A DNA stretch of 64,000 bases, taken from Paenibacillus sp. 1011MAR3C5 (lineage in GTDB: Bacteria > Bacillota > Bacilli > Paenibacillales > Paenibacillaceae). The position numbers and the translations under genes are program-made. This document shows positions 26,851 through 36,786 of this stretch, piece after piece (position 1 is the first letter of the stretch; each line of letters begins with the position of its first letter). Where the stretch lies: NCBI RefSeq assembly GCF_003591485.1, contig NZ_QZCF01000005.1, positions 124,001-188,000 on the forward strand, written 5' to 3'. Below the pieces are notes generated by a model. The model was not told the origin of the DNA. It made no database searches and saw only the letters and a program-made list of their open reading frames with translations.

Positions 26851-27768
26851 ATGTCTGAATTAGGCGCTTTGCTGCGCAAGGCTAGAGATGAAAAAGGCTT
26901 GTCGCTTGATGATATTCAAGAACTTACAAAAATTAGAAAGCGATATTTGGAAGCGATCGAATCCGGCGATCACAGTGTATTGCCAGGCACTTTTTACGTG
27001 CGCGCTTTCGTTAAAAATTATTCGGAGGCTGTTGGTCTTGATCCGGATGAAGTGCTCAGGCTTTATCAGCATGAAGTGCCGGCCCCTGCTGTCGAGCCTT
27101 CAACAGAGCCGATTCCGGTGCGCAAGCCAAGAAAGGTGAAGTCGGGCGCGTCCGAGCGTCTCGGGAAGATCGGCTTTAATGTCGTGATGTGGTGTTTTCT
27201 TATTCTCATTGTTGTTGTGATTTGGTACTTTGCTTTTAATAAGGATAATGAATCGCCGGGCAAAGTAGACGATACACCGATTACAGAAAACTCGAATCCG
27301 CCTGAGCCAACAACGAATACAAGCGAGCCGCCTGTATCGCCGACACCTCCGCCGCCTACGAAAGCTCCGACATCCGTAACCTTCAACAGCAAAGTAGGGA
27401 ATGTCGATATGTATGATATCGGTCCTGCGGGCGTCAATCATAAGGTTGAGTTGAAAGTTAAGGGTGGACGCAACTGGGTAGGTGTACAGGAAGGCAGCAA
27501 GTCAGGTAAAAAGCTGTACTTTACGAATGTTGAGGACGGAGAAGTCTTGACATTTGATTTGACGACACGGCTATATATTAATGTAGGGCGTGCCGACTTT
27601 ACGGAAATCTGGATCGATGGCGTGCTTGTACCAGACGGCGACCGCTCAAGCTCCAAGCAGCTCCTTATCAATCCGCTTGTGGAAGAGGGAGCCCAAGGCG
27701 AAGATGGAGCAAGCGGAGGAGATACCGAAGGCGGCGGTGAAGTGCCGGATTCGATCACCGGCGAATAG
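26851..27768 (+). CDS. ymfM: RodZ-like helix-turn-helix membrane protein (YmfM)
   Basis: 305 residues. An N-terminal Xre-type HTH (LLRKARDEKGLSLDDIQELT and FYVRAFVKNYSEAVGLDP) is followed by one membrane helix (about 110-132), a Pro/Thr-rich linker (about 145-175) and a C-terminal beta domain of the DUF4115 type. RodZ proteins link cell-shape machinery to the envelope. GAAGGAGG precedes the ATG. Located next to pgsA/cinA as in B. subtilis. Confidence 0.88.
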   Translation: MSELGALLRKARDEKGLSLDDIQELTKIRKRYLEAIESGDHSVLPGTFYVRAFVKNYSEAVGLDPDEVLRLYQHEVPAPAVEPSTEPIPVRKPRKVKSGASERLGKIGFNVVMWCFLILIVVVIWYFAFNKDNESPGKVDDTPITENSNPPEPTTNTSEPPVSPTPPPPTKAPTSVTFNSKVGNVDMYDIGPAGVNHKVELKVKGGRNWVGVQEGSKSGKKLYFTNVEDGEVLTFDLTTRLYINVGRADFTEIWIDGVLVPDGDRSSSKQLLINPLVEEGAQGEDGASGGDTEGGGEVPDSITGE

Positions 27769-27801
27769 GCCGGACCGTATTACATAGCAAAAGGGGAGAA
27801 T

Positions 27802-28296
27802 ATGATGAGTTCAGAAAGCTCGTTCGATATTGTTTCAAAGGTGGATATGCAGGAGCTGGCCAATGCCATTACGCAAGCGGAGCGGGAGATCGAGACGCGC
27901 TTCGACTTCAAGGGCAGCAAGAGCAGCATTGCACTGGAGAAAGAAGAGCTTGTTGTAGGCTCGGATGATGAATATAAGCTGAAAAGCGTCATCGACATCT
28001 TGCAATCCAAAATGATCAAGCGCGGCGTGCCGATTAAAAATATGGATTACGGCAAAATCGAAGGCGCATCCGGCGGAACCGTCAAGCAGCGGATTAAGCT
28101 GAGACAAGGGATCGAACAAGATATTTCCAAAAAAATCAATATTCTGATTCGTGATTCCAAGCTGAAGGTCAAGAGCCAGATTCAAGGCGACCAAATTCGG
28201 GTAACGGGAAAAAGCCGTGACGATTTGCAAGCTGTTATGGCCATGCTTAGAGGTGCTGATTTGCCTGTGGAGCTTCAATTTACGAATTACCGCTAA
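27802..28296 (+). CDS. yajQ: YajQ family cyclic di-GMP-binding protein
   Basis: 164-residue UPF0234/YajQ protein. The characteristic [16 protein letters not shown] start, RFDFKGSKS, and the end VELQFTNYR are present. Family members bind nucleotides or c-di-GMP in some species; the role in Firmicutes is not settled. AGGGGAGAAT precedes two adjacent ATGs (27802 and 27805). Confidence 0.9.
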   Translation: MMSSESSFDIVSKVDMQELANAITQAEREIETRFDFKGSKSSIALEKEELVVGSDDEYKLKSVIDILQSKMIKRGVPIKNMDYGKIEGASGGTVKQRIKLRQGIEQDISKKINILIRDSKLKVKSQIQGDQIRVTGKSRDDLQAVMAMLRGADLPVELQFTNYR

Positions 28297-28326
28297 TGCG
28301 TTTAGAAGGGATTTGACGATAGACAA

Positions 28327-29655
28327 ATGACTGAACGAGTAAAAGTTGTCACGCTTGGTTGCGAGAAAAACTTAGTCGACTCCGAAATCATGTCAGGCTT
28401 AATCCACGAACGCGGCTTCCGTCTTGTAGAAGAACTGGATGAAGCTACCGTTATTATTGTCAATACTTGCGGTTTTATCGATGCGGCCAAGGAGGAGTCG
28501 GTCAATACGATTCTGGAGATGGCCGATCTGAAGGAAACAGGGCGCCTTAAGGCGCTAATCGTCTCTGGCTGTCTTACTCAGCGCTACAAGCAGCAGCTGA
28601 TGGAAGAAATGCCGGAGATCGACGGCATTGTCGGAACAGGCGATTTCCATAATATTAACGACATCGTAGACGAAGCGCTTAGAGGGAAAAAGCCGATCCG
28701 CGTAGGCAATCCCGTCTTTAATTATGAGCAGCAGCTTCCGCGCATGGTCACCACGCCACGTTATACGGCTTATGTGAAGATTGCCGAGGGTTGTGATAAT
28801 GCCTGTACATTCTGCAGTATTCCGATGATGAGAGGCAGCTTCCGCAGCCGTTCCATCGAATCCATTCTGGCTGAAGTGAAAGGGCTCGCATCGCAAGGCG
28901 TAAAGGAAGTAAGCCTCATCGCGCAGGATTCTACGAATTATGGTACAGATCTCTATGACCGCTTCATGCTGCCTGAGCTGCTGAACCAGGTCAGTCAGGT
29001 GGAGGGGATAGAATGGGTTAGGCTGCATTATGCTTATCCGGGCTTCTTCACCGACGAATTGATTGAGACGATTGCGTCGAATCCGAAAATATGCAAATAT
29101 ATCGATATGCCTCTTCAGCATAGCGAAGATACTATTCTGAAGAGAATGCGCAGACCTGGCAGACAGCGTGATACGCGCGAGCTTGTTGCGAAGATCCGCA
29201 CGGCTATTCCTGACGTTGCGCTTCGCACCAGCCTGATCGTCGGCTTTCCAGGCGAGACGGAAGAGGACTTCGAGAGGTTATGCGAGTTTGTGAAAGAAAT
29301 AAAGTTCGACCGGCTGGGCGTCTTCGCTTATTCCAGTGAAGAAGATACGCCTGCGGTCAGACTGCCGAATCATGTGCCGGATGACGTAAAGGAATGGCGT
29401 GTGAATACGCTGATGGAAATTCAGCGCATCGTCTCCCGCGACAACGGCAGCAAGTTTATCGGCAAGGAAATTGACGTGCTGGTGGAGCGTTACGACGGCC
29501 GCAGCGACATCTATATTGGGAGATCGATGTATGACGCGCCGGAGATTGACGGCGAAGTGTTCATCTCGAACTGCCGCGCAGAGATAGGAACCATACAAAA
29601 AGTACGTGTTACGCACGCGTATGAGTTTGACCTTTCCGGGGAGGGTATCGCGTGA
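28327..29655 (+). CDS. rimO: Ribosomal protein uS12 methylthiotransferase
   Basis: Radical-SAM enzyme that methylthiolates an aspartate of uS12. The N-terminal cluster cysteines are in LGCEKNLVDSE, NTCGF and SGC; the radical-SAM triad is EGCDNACTFC near residue 155. A TRAM domain closes the protein (about 375-442). LGCEKN rather than GCQMN separates it from MiaB, which is also in this window at 45.7 kb. It overlaps pgsA by four bases. Confidence 0.93.
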   Translation: MTERVKVVTLGCEKNLVDSEIMSGLIHERGFRLVEELDEATVIIVNTCGFIDAAKEESVNTILEMADLKETGRLKALIVSGCLTQRYKQQLMEEMPEIDGIVGTGDFHNINDIVDEALRGKKPIRVGNPVFNYEQQLPRMVTTPRYTAYVKIAEGCDNACTFCSIPMMRGSFRSRSIESILAEVKGLASQGVKEVSLIAQDSTNYGTDLYDRFMLPELLNQVSQVEGIEWVRLHYAYPGFFTDELIETIASNPKICKYIDMPLQHSEDTILKRMRRPGRQRDTRELVAKIRTAIPDVALRTSLIVGFPGETEEDFERLCEFVKEIKFDRLGVFAYSSEEDTPAVRLPNHVPDDVKEWRVNTLMEIQRIVSRDNGSKFIGKEIDVLVERYDGRSDIYIGRSMYDAPEIDGEVFISNCRAEIGTIQKVRVTHAYEFDLSGEGIA

Positions 29656-30227
29656 ATTTAGCGAATAAGATAACGCTGGCAAGAATTTTCCTTGTCCCAG
29701 TCATCATGTTTTTCCTGCTTATGAAGTTGGACTTGGGCACGCTCAGCTTCTCGGATTTTGAGATTACATATAATCAGATCGTTGCGGCGCTCATCTTTAT
29801 TATTGCAGCGAGTACGGACGGCCTGGACGGTTATATTGCCCGCAAGAACAAGATCGTTACGAATCTGGGCAAGCTGCTTGACCCGCTGGCCGACAAGCTG
29901 CTGGTTGCTGCTGTGCTCATCTCGCTTGTGGAGATGGACAAGCTTAACGCGCTGATTGCCATCATTATTATTAGCCGTGAGTTTGCTGTGACCGGCTTGC
30001 GCCAAATCGCATTGCTGGAAGGCTCCGTCATGGCGGCGAGCACCTGGGGCAAATGGAAGACGGCCATTCAGATCACGATGATTATTGCATTGCTGATTAA
30101 TAACTTCCCGTTTGCGCTGATCGACTTTCCGTTCGATTTAATTGCAAGCTGGGCGGCTGCCATCATTACGGTCTACTCCGGTATTGATTATTTTGTGAAG
30201 AACAAGCATCTTATACCGGTTGAATAA
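29652..30227 (+). CDS. pgsA: CDP-diacylglycerol-glycerol-3-phosphate 3-phosphatidyltransferase
   Basis: Makes phosphatidylglycerophosphate, the precursor of PG and cardiolipin. The CDP-alcohol phosphotransferase motif DG-x2-AR-x8-G-x3-D-x3-D is fully present (starting DGYIAR near residue 58). 191 residues with several membrane helices. GTG start overlapping the rimO stop; translational coupling is likely. Confidence 0.94.
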   Translation: MNLANKITLARIFLVPVIMFFLLMKLDLGTLSFSDFEITYNQIVAALIFIIAASTDGLDGYIARKNKIVTNLGKLLDPLADKLLVAAVLISLVEMDKLNALIAIIIISREFAVTGLRQIALLEGSVMAASTWGKWKTAIQITMIIALLINNFPFALIDFPFDLIASWAAAIITVYSGIDYFVKNKHLIPVE

Positions 30228-30269
30228 CAAGACCTGTTCCGCTGTCGGACGGGGTTCAATCGAATGCGA

Positions 30270-30306
30270 GAAGAGCACTTTCCCATGAGCCGGGAGAGTG
30301 CTCTTC
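30270..30306 (+). terminator. Hairpin between pgsA and cinA
   Basis: Arms GAAGAGCACT and AGTGCTCTTC with a further CCC/GGG pairing. The following tail is only weakly T-rich, so it may be a partial terminator. Confidence 0.65.
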
Positions 30307-30352
30307 CTATCATGATCCATATCAGCCATACGGGCTGGAGAAGGAGGCAACG

Positions 30353-31600
30353 ATGAAGGCGGAGATTATTGCGGTGGGAACAGAGCTGCTCCTTGGACAG
30401 ATCGTAAATACGAATGCACAAGCGATATCCCAGAAACTCGCCGAGCTTGGCATTGATGTTTATTTCCAGACGGTGGTCGGCGATAACGCTGGCCGGTTAA
30501 GACAAGCGATTGAGATCGGGCGTGGACGCGCCGATCTGCTTCTGTTCACGGGAGGGCTTGGACCGACCCAGGACGATTTGACAAAAGACGTATTGGCGCA
30601 ATATCTGGGACGCAAGCTGATTATTCACGAGCCTTCGATGGCCGTCATCGAAGAGATGTTTTCGTCCAGAGGGATGGCGATGGTGGAGAGCAACCGCAGG
30701 CAGGCGCATATGATCGAAGGAAGCGTGCCGCTCCATAATTCGACCGGGCTTGCAGTTGGTAACGCACTGGAGGAGGACGGCACCATGTACATCCTGCTGC
30801 CCGGTCCGCCAAGAGAGATGAAGCCGATGCTGGAAGGACCGGCTCAAGATTGGATCCGTTCCATGCTGGGCGAGGAAATTCCGTTGTTCTCGCGTCTGCT
30901 GAAGTTCGCCGGTATCGGCGAATCCAACCTGGAAGCGAAGCTGCTGGACTTGATCGAAGGTCAGGAGGACCCGACCATCGCTCCGTATGCAAAGGAAGGC
31001 GAGGTGTCGGTGCGCGTATCGACGAAGGCGCGGACCGTCGCGGAAGCCGATGAAAAAATTGATGCGACCGTCGCAGCGATCAAGGAACGTATCGGTGAGC
31101 ATCTCTACGCTCAATCGGATATTCCAATCGAAGAAGAGATAGTAGGGCTTCTCAGAAGCTCCAGACGCCGCCTGGCAAGTGCCGAGAGCTGCAGTGGAGG
31201 ATTGTTCGCCGAGCTCGTCACGAACGTGCCTGGCAGCAGCGGGGAGTTCGTAGGAGGCGTTGTCACCTATACCAACGTCATGAAGAACAAGCTGCTCGGC
31301 ATTCCGATGGCCCAACTGGAAGGGCCGGACGCGCCGGGAGCAATCAGCGAGTCCACGGCAGCCATGATGGCCGAGAACGTCCGGTTAATGTCCGATGCCG
31401 ACTTCGGCGTCTCGCTCACCGGCGTAGCGGGACCGGCGGAATCGGAAGGCAAGCCTGTCGGTCTGGTCTACTTTGCAGTGGCGGAGCGGGGCAAGGATCC
31501 GGTGGTCTATACTGCGAGGCTGAGCGGAGGACGCTCCATGATCCGGCTGCGCGCCGTGAAGGCAGCAATGTACCGGCTCTGGCTTGCTCTGCAAGCCTAA
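30353..31600 (+). CDS. cinA: CinA family protein (competence/damage-inducible)
   Basis: 415 residues: an N-terminal MoaB/MogA-like domain (GTELLLGQIVNTNA, TGGLGPTQDD) and a C-terminal NMN-amidase-type domain (SAESCSGGLFAELVTN near residue 282). Members recycle nicotinamide mononucleotide or hydrolyse ADP-ribose. GAAGGAGG precedes the ATG. cinA directly before recA is the typical Firmicute order. Confidence 0.94.
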   Translation: MKAEIIAVGTELLLGQIVNTNAQAISQKLAELGIDVYFQTVVGDNAGRLRQAIEIGRGRADLLLFTGGLGPTQDDLTKDVLAQYLGRKLIIHEPSMAVIEEMFSSRGMAMVESNRRQAHMIEGSVPLHNSTGLAVGNALEEDGTMYILLPGPPREMKPMLEGPAQDWIRSMLGEEIPLFSRLLKFAGIGESNLEAKLLDLIEGQEDPTIAPYAKEGEVSVRVSTKARTVAEADEKIDATVAAIKERIGEHLYAQSDIPIEEEIVGLLRSSRRRLASAESCSGGLFAELVTNVPGSSGEFVGGVVTYTNVMKNKLLGIPMAQLEGPDAPGAISESTAAMMAENVRLMSDADFGVSLTGVAGPAESEGKPVGLVYFAVAERGKDPVVYTARLSGGRSMIRLRAVKAAMYRLWLALQA

Positions 31601-31618
31601 GAAAATGTCAGATTTTTG

Positions 31619-31647
31619 TTGTCAAATGTCGAAGCAGGCGATATAAT
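31619..31647 (+). promoter_or_regulatory. Strong SigA-like promoter upstream of a terminator, cinA-recA gap
   Basis: TTGTCA, 17 bp, TATAAT. The spacer contains TGTCGAA (31627-31633), identical to a Spo0A box core, though a 7-mer can occur by chance. A terminator follows only ~20 bp after the expected start, so the product would be about 48 nt long. Confidence 0.6.
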
Positions 31648-31666
31648 TAGGACTAGTTACCGGAAG

Positions 31667-31701
31667 AACCGTGGCGAAGATTACTTTGCTGCGGTTTTTT
31701 T
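31667..31701 (+). terminator. Terminator in the cinA-recA gap
   Basis: 13-bp stem AACCGTGGCGAAG / CTTTGCTGCGGTT (three G-U pairs) with loop ATTA and a run of seven T. It could end cinA transcripts or attenuate the promoter at 31619. GCGAAGA inside the stem can also pair with TCTTCGC just after the T-run. Confidence 0.85.
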
Positions 31702-31756
31702 ATGTCTTCTTCGCTGCTGAATGAGAGTGGAGAGGAGGGTGCGGGAACAAAAATTA

Positions 31757-31770
31757 CGAATGTGTGTTCG
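31757..31770. promoter_or_regulatory. LexA (SOS) box of recA
   Basis: CGAATGTGTGTTCG, matching the Firmicute SOS box CGAAC-N4-GTTCG with one change. It ends 9 bp upstream of the recA -35 box. Confidence 0.8.
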
Positions 31771-31779
31771 AAAAAACTA

Positions 31780-31808
31780 TTGGCAACCAGTCCGAAATAA
31801 GGTATCAT
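31780..31808 (+). promoter_or_regulatory. recA promoter
   Basis: TTGGCA, 17 bp, TATCAT, starting transcription near 31815 and giving a leader of about 25 nt. Confidence 0.75.
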
Positions 31809-31839
31809 ACTAGTATAAATAGTGAAGGATGTGAGTGGG

Positions 31840-32892
<1,053 letters not shown>

Positions 32893-32903
32893 GCATATCG
32901 CGT

Positions 32904-32936
32904 TCGCCGCTCTCCATGGGGAGCGGCGACGTTTTT
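32904..32936 (+). terminator. Terminator after recA
   Basis: TCGCCGCTC / GAGCGGCGA stem with a short loop and five T. recX begins 21 bp later, so recX may be expressed by readthrough. Confidence 0.83.
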
Positions 32937-32956
32937 GTATAGGGGGTTTGGTAACC

Positions 32957-33667
32957 ATGGACACGGACCAAATAGAGAATGAAGACGGTTGGATCATCGG
33001 GACGGTCAAGCGGGACCGCACAGAGAAGAAGCAATACCTGATTTTCTCCGATCCCGAGACGGAGAAGCCGCTGCTATCTGTACATGAAGATATTATGATT
33101 CGCTTCAGGCTGCTCAAAGGGCAGTTTCTTCCGAAAGCTCAGCTGGAGGAAATTCGCAATGAAGACGAGAGGTACAAGGCATACGCGCTCGCCATTGCCT
33201 ATTTGGGCGCGAAGCCGCGAACGAGAAAAGCGATTGCCCAATATTTGGCGCGCAGGGAGCTGCAGGAAGACAATATTGAATATGCGCTGAACCGTTTAGA
33301 ATCCGAACAACTTGTGGATGATGAACAATATGCGCGCCAATTTGCGACAAGCCGGATGCGCAGCGGACAAAAGGGCAGGCTGATGATCAGGCAGGAGCTG
33401 CAGCAGCGTGGCGTCCCGAAGCAAGTCGCCGCAGAAGCGGTGACGGAGCTGGATCGCGAGAGCGAGCTGGATGCGGCCAAAACATTAGCAGAGAAGAAAA
33501 GCCGGACAGTAAAAGGCGACCCCAAGCAGCGCAAAGCCAAGCTAATGGCATTTCTGCTGCGCAGGGGATTTCCTGGAGATATCGTACGCGAAGCGATTCG
33601 CGGCATAGAGTGGAAGGACAAGGATAGCAAGGAGCAGGAAGATGATGGCGTTTTGCTTGACAACTGA
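32957..33667 (+). CDS. recX: Regulatory protein RecX
   Basis: Modulates RecA filaments. 236 residues with the RecX helical repeats (AYLGAKPRTRKAIAQYLARR, LVDDEQYARQFATSRM, ELQQRGVPKQVAAEAV). The ATG at 32957 has AGGGGG upstream, and the N-terminal ~60 residues form the extra beta segment seen in Firmicute RecX. The in-frame region upstream of it reads through the recA 3' end and is not part of the protein. Confidence 0.9.
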   Translation: MDTDQIENEDGWIIGTVKRDRTEKKQYLIFSDPETEKPLLSVHEDIMIRFRLLKGQFLPKAQLEEIRNEDERYKAYALAIAYLGAKPRTRKAIAQYLARRELQEDNIEYALNRLESEQLVDDEQYARQFATSRMRSGQKGRLMIRQELQQRGVPKQVAAEAVTELDRESELDAAKTLAEKKSRTVKGDPKQRKAKLMAFLLRRGFPGDIVREAIRGIEWKDKDSKEQEDDGVLLDN

Positions 33668-33851
33668 TTTTATGTAAAGATAAAATGAGGTTGTATTCCT
33701 TCACAATTTTGAATCGATTTTTCTTCCAAAAGTTGATTCGAAACGATTTATTTCGTCAAAATGGAACATGATGAAACGGTATGGAAACCGGTTGAAAACC
33801 TAATAACATCCCAAGCAATGCCTTGGTGTATGCAGCAAGGAGGTGAACAAG

Positions 33852-35402
33852 ATGGGAGATGTAAGCATCTGGATCTTGATTCCGATCTTTATCCTTGTTG
33901 GCGCAATTTTCTTTGGGATTGGTTATTTTACTCGAAAGTCGATTGCCGAGGCGAAAATTTCAAGCGCTGAGCAAGCTGCGGTCCAAATCGTAGAAACTGC
34001 GAAGAAAGACGCAGAGGCACAGAAGAAAGAAACGGTACTCGAGGCGAAAGACGAAGTCCACAAACTACGTGCAGAAGCTGAGAAAGACATCCGCGAGCGG
34101 CGCAATGAGGCGCAACGTCAGGAACGACGCCTGCTCCAGAAAGAAGAGTCGCTGGATAGAAAATTAGAAGCGCTAGAACGCAAAGAAGAATCTGTAGCCA
34201 ACAAGGAGAAAAGAATCGAAGAAACACAAGAACAGATTGACTCCATTTACAAGCAGCAGCTTAGCGAACTTGAACGTATTTCCAGCTTGACAATGGAGGA
34301 CGCTAAGTCAATTATTTTGACCAATGTCGAGCAGGAAGTACGTCACGAGACCGCGCAAATGATCAAGGAAATTGAACAGCAAGCGAAGGAAGAAGCAGAC
34401 AAAAAAGCACGTGACATTATATCGCTGGCGATTCAGCGTTGTGCGGCCGATCATGTGGCGGAGACAACGGTATCCGTTGTCACTTTGCCTAATGAAGAGA
34501 TGAAGGGCCGTATCATTGGTCGTGAAGGCCGTAATATCCGCGCTTTGGAAACATTGACCGGTATCGATCTCATTATCGACGATACACCGGAAGCGGTCAT
34601 TTTGTCAGGCTTTGACCCAATTCGCCGCGAAATTGCTCGAACTTCCCTTGAGAAACTGGTGGCGGACGGTCGTATTCACCCTGCGAGAATTGAAGAGATG
34701 GTTGAGAAATCCCGCAAGGAAATTGACGAACGTGTCCGTGAATATGGTGAACAGGCGACATTCGAGGTTGGCGTTCACGGATTGCATCCTGATCTGATCA
34801 AAATACTGGGACGGCTTAAATATCGGACTAGCTATGGTCAGAACGTGTTGAAGCATTCGATGGAGGTCGCATATCTGACAGGACTGATGGCAGCGGAGCT
34901 TGGCGAGGATATTACGCTGGCAAAGCGCGCAGGATTGCTGCATGATATCGGCAAAGCGCTTGATCATGAGGTGGAAGGCTCCCATGTCGAGATTGGCGTT
35001 GAACTGGCCAAGAAATACAAGGAGCATCCGGTCGTTATTAACAGTATCGCTTCTCACCATGGCGATACGGAAGCTACTTCCGTCATCGCGATGCTGGTCG
35101 GAGCGGCGGACGCCTTGTCCGCAGCACGTCCGGGAGCACGCCGTGAGACGCTGGAGACGTACATCAAACGTCTGGAGAAGCTGGAGGCTATTACAGAATC
35201 GTTCGACGGCGTTGAGAAGTCGTATGCGATTCAAGCGGGCCGCGAGGTTCGCGTAATGGTACAGCCTGAGAAGATTGACGATACGGAAGCGTTCCGTCTT
35301 GCTCGCGATATTACGAAGAAGATCGAGAGTGAACTCGATTATCCGGGACATATTAAAGTTACGGTTATTCGTGAGACAAGAGCAGTGGAATACGCGAAGT
35401 AA
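33852..35402 (+). CDS. rny: Ribonuclease Y
   Basis: Membrane-anchored endoribonuclease that starts decay of many mRNAs. 516 residues from ATG 33852, which has a perfect AAGGAGGTGA upstream. One N-terminal membrane helix (about 4-24), a long charged coiled coil (about 30-200), a KH domain ([22 protein letters not shown]) and an HD domain with [15 protein letters not shown]. Ends EYAK as in relatives. The 184-bp gap before it shows no convincing promoter. Confidence 0.96.
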   Translation: MGDVSIWILIPIFILVGAIFFGIGYFTRKSIAEAKISSAEQAAVQIVETAKKDAEAQKKETVLEAKDEVHKLRAEAEKDIRERRNEAQRQERRLLQKEESLDRKLEALERKEESVANKEKRIEETQEQIDSIYKQQLSELERISSLTMEDAKSIILTNVEQEVRHETAQMIKEIEQQAKEEADKKARDIISLAIQRCAADHVAETTVSVVTLPNEEMKGRIIGREGRNIRALETLTGIDLIIDDTPEAVILSGFDPIRREIARTSLEKLVADGRIHPARIEEMVEKSRKEIDERVREYGEQATFEVGVHGLHPDLIKILGRLKYRTSYGQNVLKHSMEVAYLTGLMAAELGEDITLAKRAGLLHDIGKALDHEVEGSHVEIGVELAKKYKEHPVVINSIASHHGDTEATSVIAMLVGAADALSAARPGARRETLETYIKRLEKLEAITESFDGVEKSYAIQAGREVRVMVQPEKIDDTEAFRLARDITKKIESELDYPGHIKVTVIRETRAVEYAK

Positions 35403-35419
35403 TAGGCATATGTATTCGG

Positions 35420-35448
35420 AGAAGTGGCTGCTTGTCAGCCACTTTTCT
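35420..35448 (+). terminator. Terminator after rny
   Basis: AGAAGTGGCTG / CAGCCACTTTTCT hairpin with loop CTTGT. Confidence 0.85.
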
Positions 35449-35480
35449 GCATTGAAGGCTTATAAAGGATGGATAGCAGG

Positions 35481-36275
35481 ATGAACGTATTATTTATTGG
35501 AGACATTGTAGGAAATGTGGGACGCAGCGCTCTCAAGCAGGTGCTGCCTGCATTGCGCGACAAATATAATCCGCACATTATTATTGTGAATGGCGAAAAT
35601 GCCGCCGCAGGCCGGGGCATCACCAAAAACATCGCGCGCGAGTTTTTTGAGTGGGGCGTTCACGGAATTACGATGGGGAATCACACTTGGGACAACAAGG
35701 ACATTTTCGAATGGATCGATGATGAACCGAGAATTGTGCGTCCCGCCAACTTCTCGCCGCAGGCGCCTGGACAGGGCATGGCGATTATAAAGGCGAACGG
35801 CAAGCAATTGGCTATTATTAATCTGCAAGGCCGGGCGTTCCTGCCGCCGATCGATTGTCCGTTCCAGACGGCTGACATGCTGATTGAGGAAGCCCAGAAC
35901 ACGACAAAGGCCATATTGGTCGATTTTCATGCAGAGGCGACATCGGAGAAAATTGCTATGGGCTGGTATCTGGATGGAAGAGCTTCGATCGTGCTTGGTA
36001 CGCACACGCATGTTCAGACGAACGACGATACGATATTGCCGGAAGGAACGGCTTATATAACGGATGTCGGGATGGTCGGCTCCAAGGAAGGCGTGCTTGG
36101 CATGGAGAAGGGCGCAGTGCTTCACCGTTTTCTGACCCAGCTTCCATCCCGGTTCGTCGTGGACGAAGGCAAGTGGCATCTGCACGGGTTGTCGGTACAG
36201 ATCGATGATGCGACCGGCAAAGCGACGAAGATAAACAAGATTCGGCTGACGGAAGACGAATGGCTGCTTATGTAG
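35481..36275 (+). CDS. ymdB: YmdB-type metallophosphoesterase
   Basis: Calcineurin-like phosphodiesterase (2',3'-cyclic-nucleotide/cAMP type in B. subtilis) that affects biofilm and sporulation decisions. 264 residues from ATG 35481 (MNVLFIGDIVG), with AAAGGATGG 7 nt upstream. Metal motifs FIGDIVG, NGENAAAG, GNHTWDN, DFHAEATSEK and GTHTHVQTND are all present. Located between rny and spoVS, as in bacilli. Confidence 0.93.
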   Translation: MNVLFIGDIVGNVGRSALKQVLPALRDKYNPHIIIVNGENAAAGRGITKNIAREFFEWGVHGITMGNHTWDNKDIFEWIDDEPRIVRPANFSPQAPGQGMAIIKANGKQLAIINLQGRAFLPPIDCPFQTADMLIEEAQNTTKAILVDFHAEATSEKIAMGWYLDGRASIVLGTHTHVQTNDDTILPEGTAYITDVGMVGSKEGVLGMEKGAVLHRFLTQLPSRFVVDEGKWHLHGLSVQIDDATGKATKINKIRLTEDEWLLM

Positions 36276-36280
36276 CGAGG

Positions 36281-36310
36281 AGGCTGCTCGGAGTGAGCAG
36301 TCTTTTTTTT
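36281..36310 (+). terminator. Terminator after ymdB
   Basis: GGCTGCTC / GAGCAGTC stem followed by eight T. Confidence 0.85.
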
Positions 36311-36362
36311 GTCTACAAAAATCAGACAATTCAGAACTGTTAGTAAAGTTAGCGTGATAAAA

Positions 36363-36391
36363 GCAGGAATCTTTCGCCTTCTCTCGAATAG
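36363..36391 (+). promoter_or_regulatory. SigH-like promoter for spoVS
   Basis: GCAGGAATC, 11 bp, then CTCGAATAG, close to the SigH pattern RnAGGAwWW-N11-12-RnnGAATww. spoVS is a SigH gene in B. subtilis, supporting the call. Confidence 0.55.
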
Positions 36392-36438
36392 TATTTTAGA
36401 AGTGGAATCCATCCAACATTCCAGGGGAGGTACTTTTC

Positions 36439-36699
36439 ATGGACGTATTAAAAGTATCAGCGAAGTCCAATCCGAATTCCGTTGCAGGTGCGCTGGCTGG
36501 CGTATTGCGTGAACGCGGCGGCGCCGAGCTTCAGGCTATTGGGGCTGGTGCATTGAATCAAGCGATTAAGGCGGTAGCCATTGCGCGCGGGTTTGTCGCC
36601 CCTAGCGGTGTGGATCTCATTTGCATCCCTGCGTTTACGGATATTGTTATTGACGGAGAAGATCGGACTGCGATAAAGCTTATTGTGGAGCCGCGCTAA
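36439..36699 (+). CDS. spoVS: Stage V sporulation protein S
   Basis: 86-residue Alba-like protein that acts in septation and coat assembly. The sequence start MDVLKVSAKSNPNSVAGALAG is nearly invariant in spore formers, and the length is exact. AGGGGAGG precedes the ATG. Confidence 0.97.
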   Translation: MDVLKVSAKSNPNSVAGALAGVLRERGGAELQAIGAGALNQAIKAVAIARGFVAPSGVDLICIPAFTDIVIDGEDRTAIKLIVEPR

Positions 36700-36728
36700 C
36701 GGATCGGCATGCATACGACACGACATCA

Positions 36729-36756
36729 GCCTGTTTACCCCGTAGACAGGTTTTTT
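36729..36756 (+). terminator. Terminator after spoVS
   Basis: CCTGTTTAC / GTAGACAGG stem with six T. Confidence 0.82.
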
Positions 36757-36786
36757 GCTTTGAGATGAGCCGGGAGGATGAATAGT

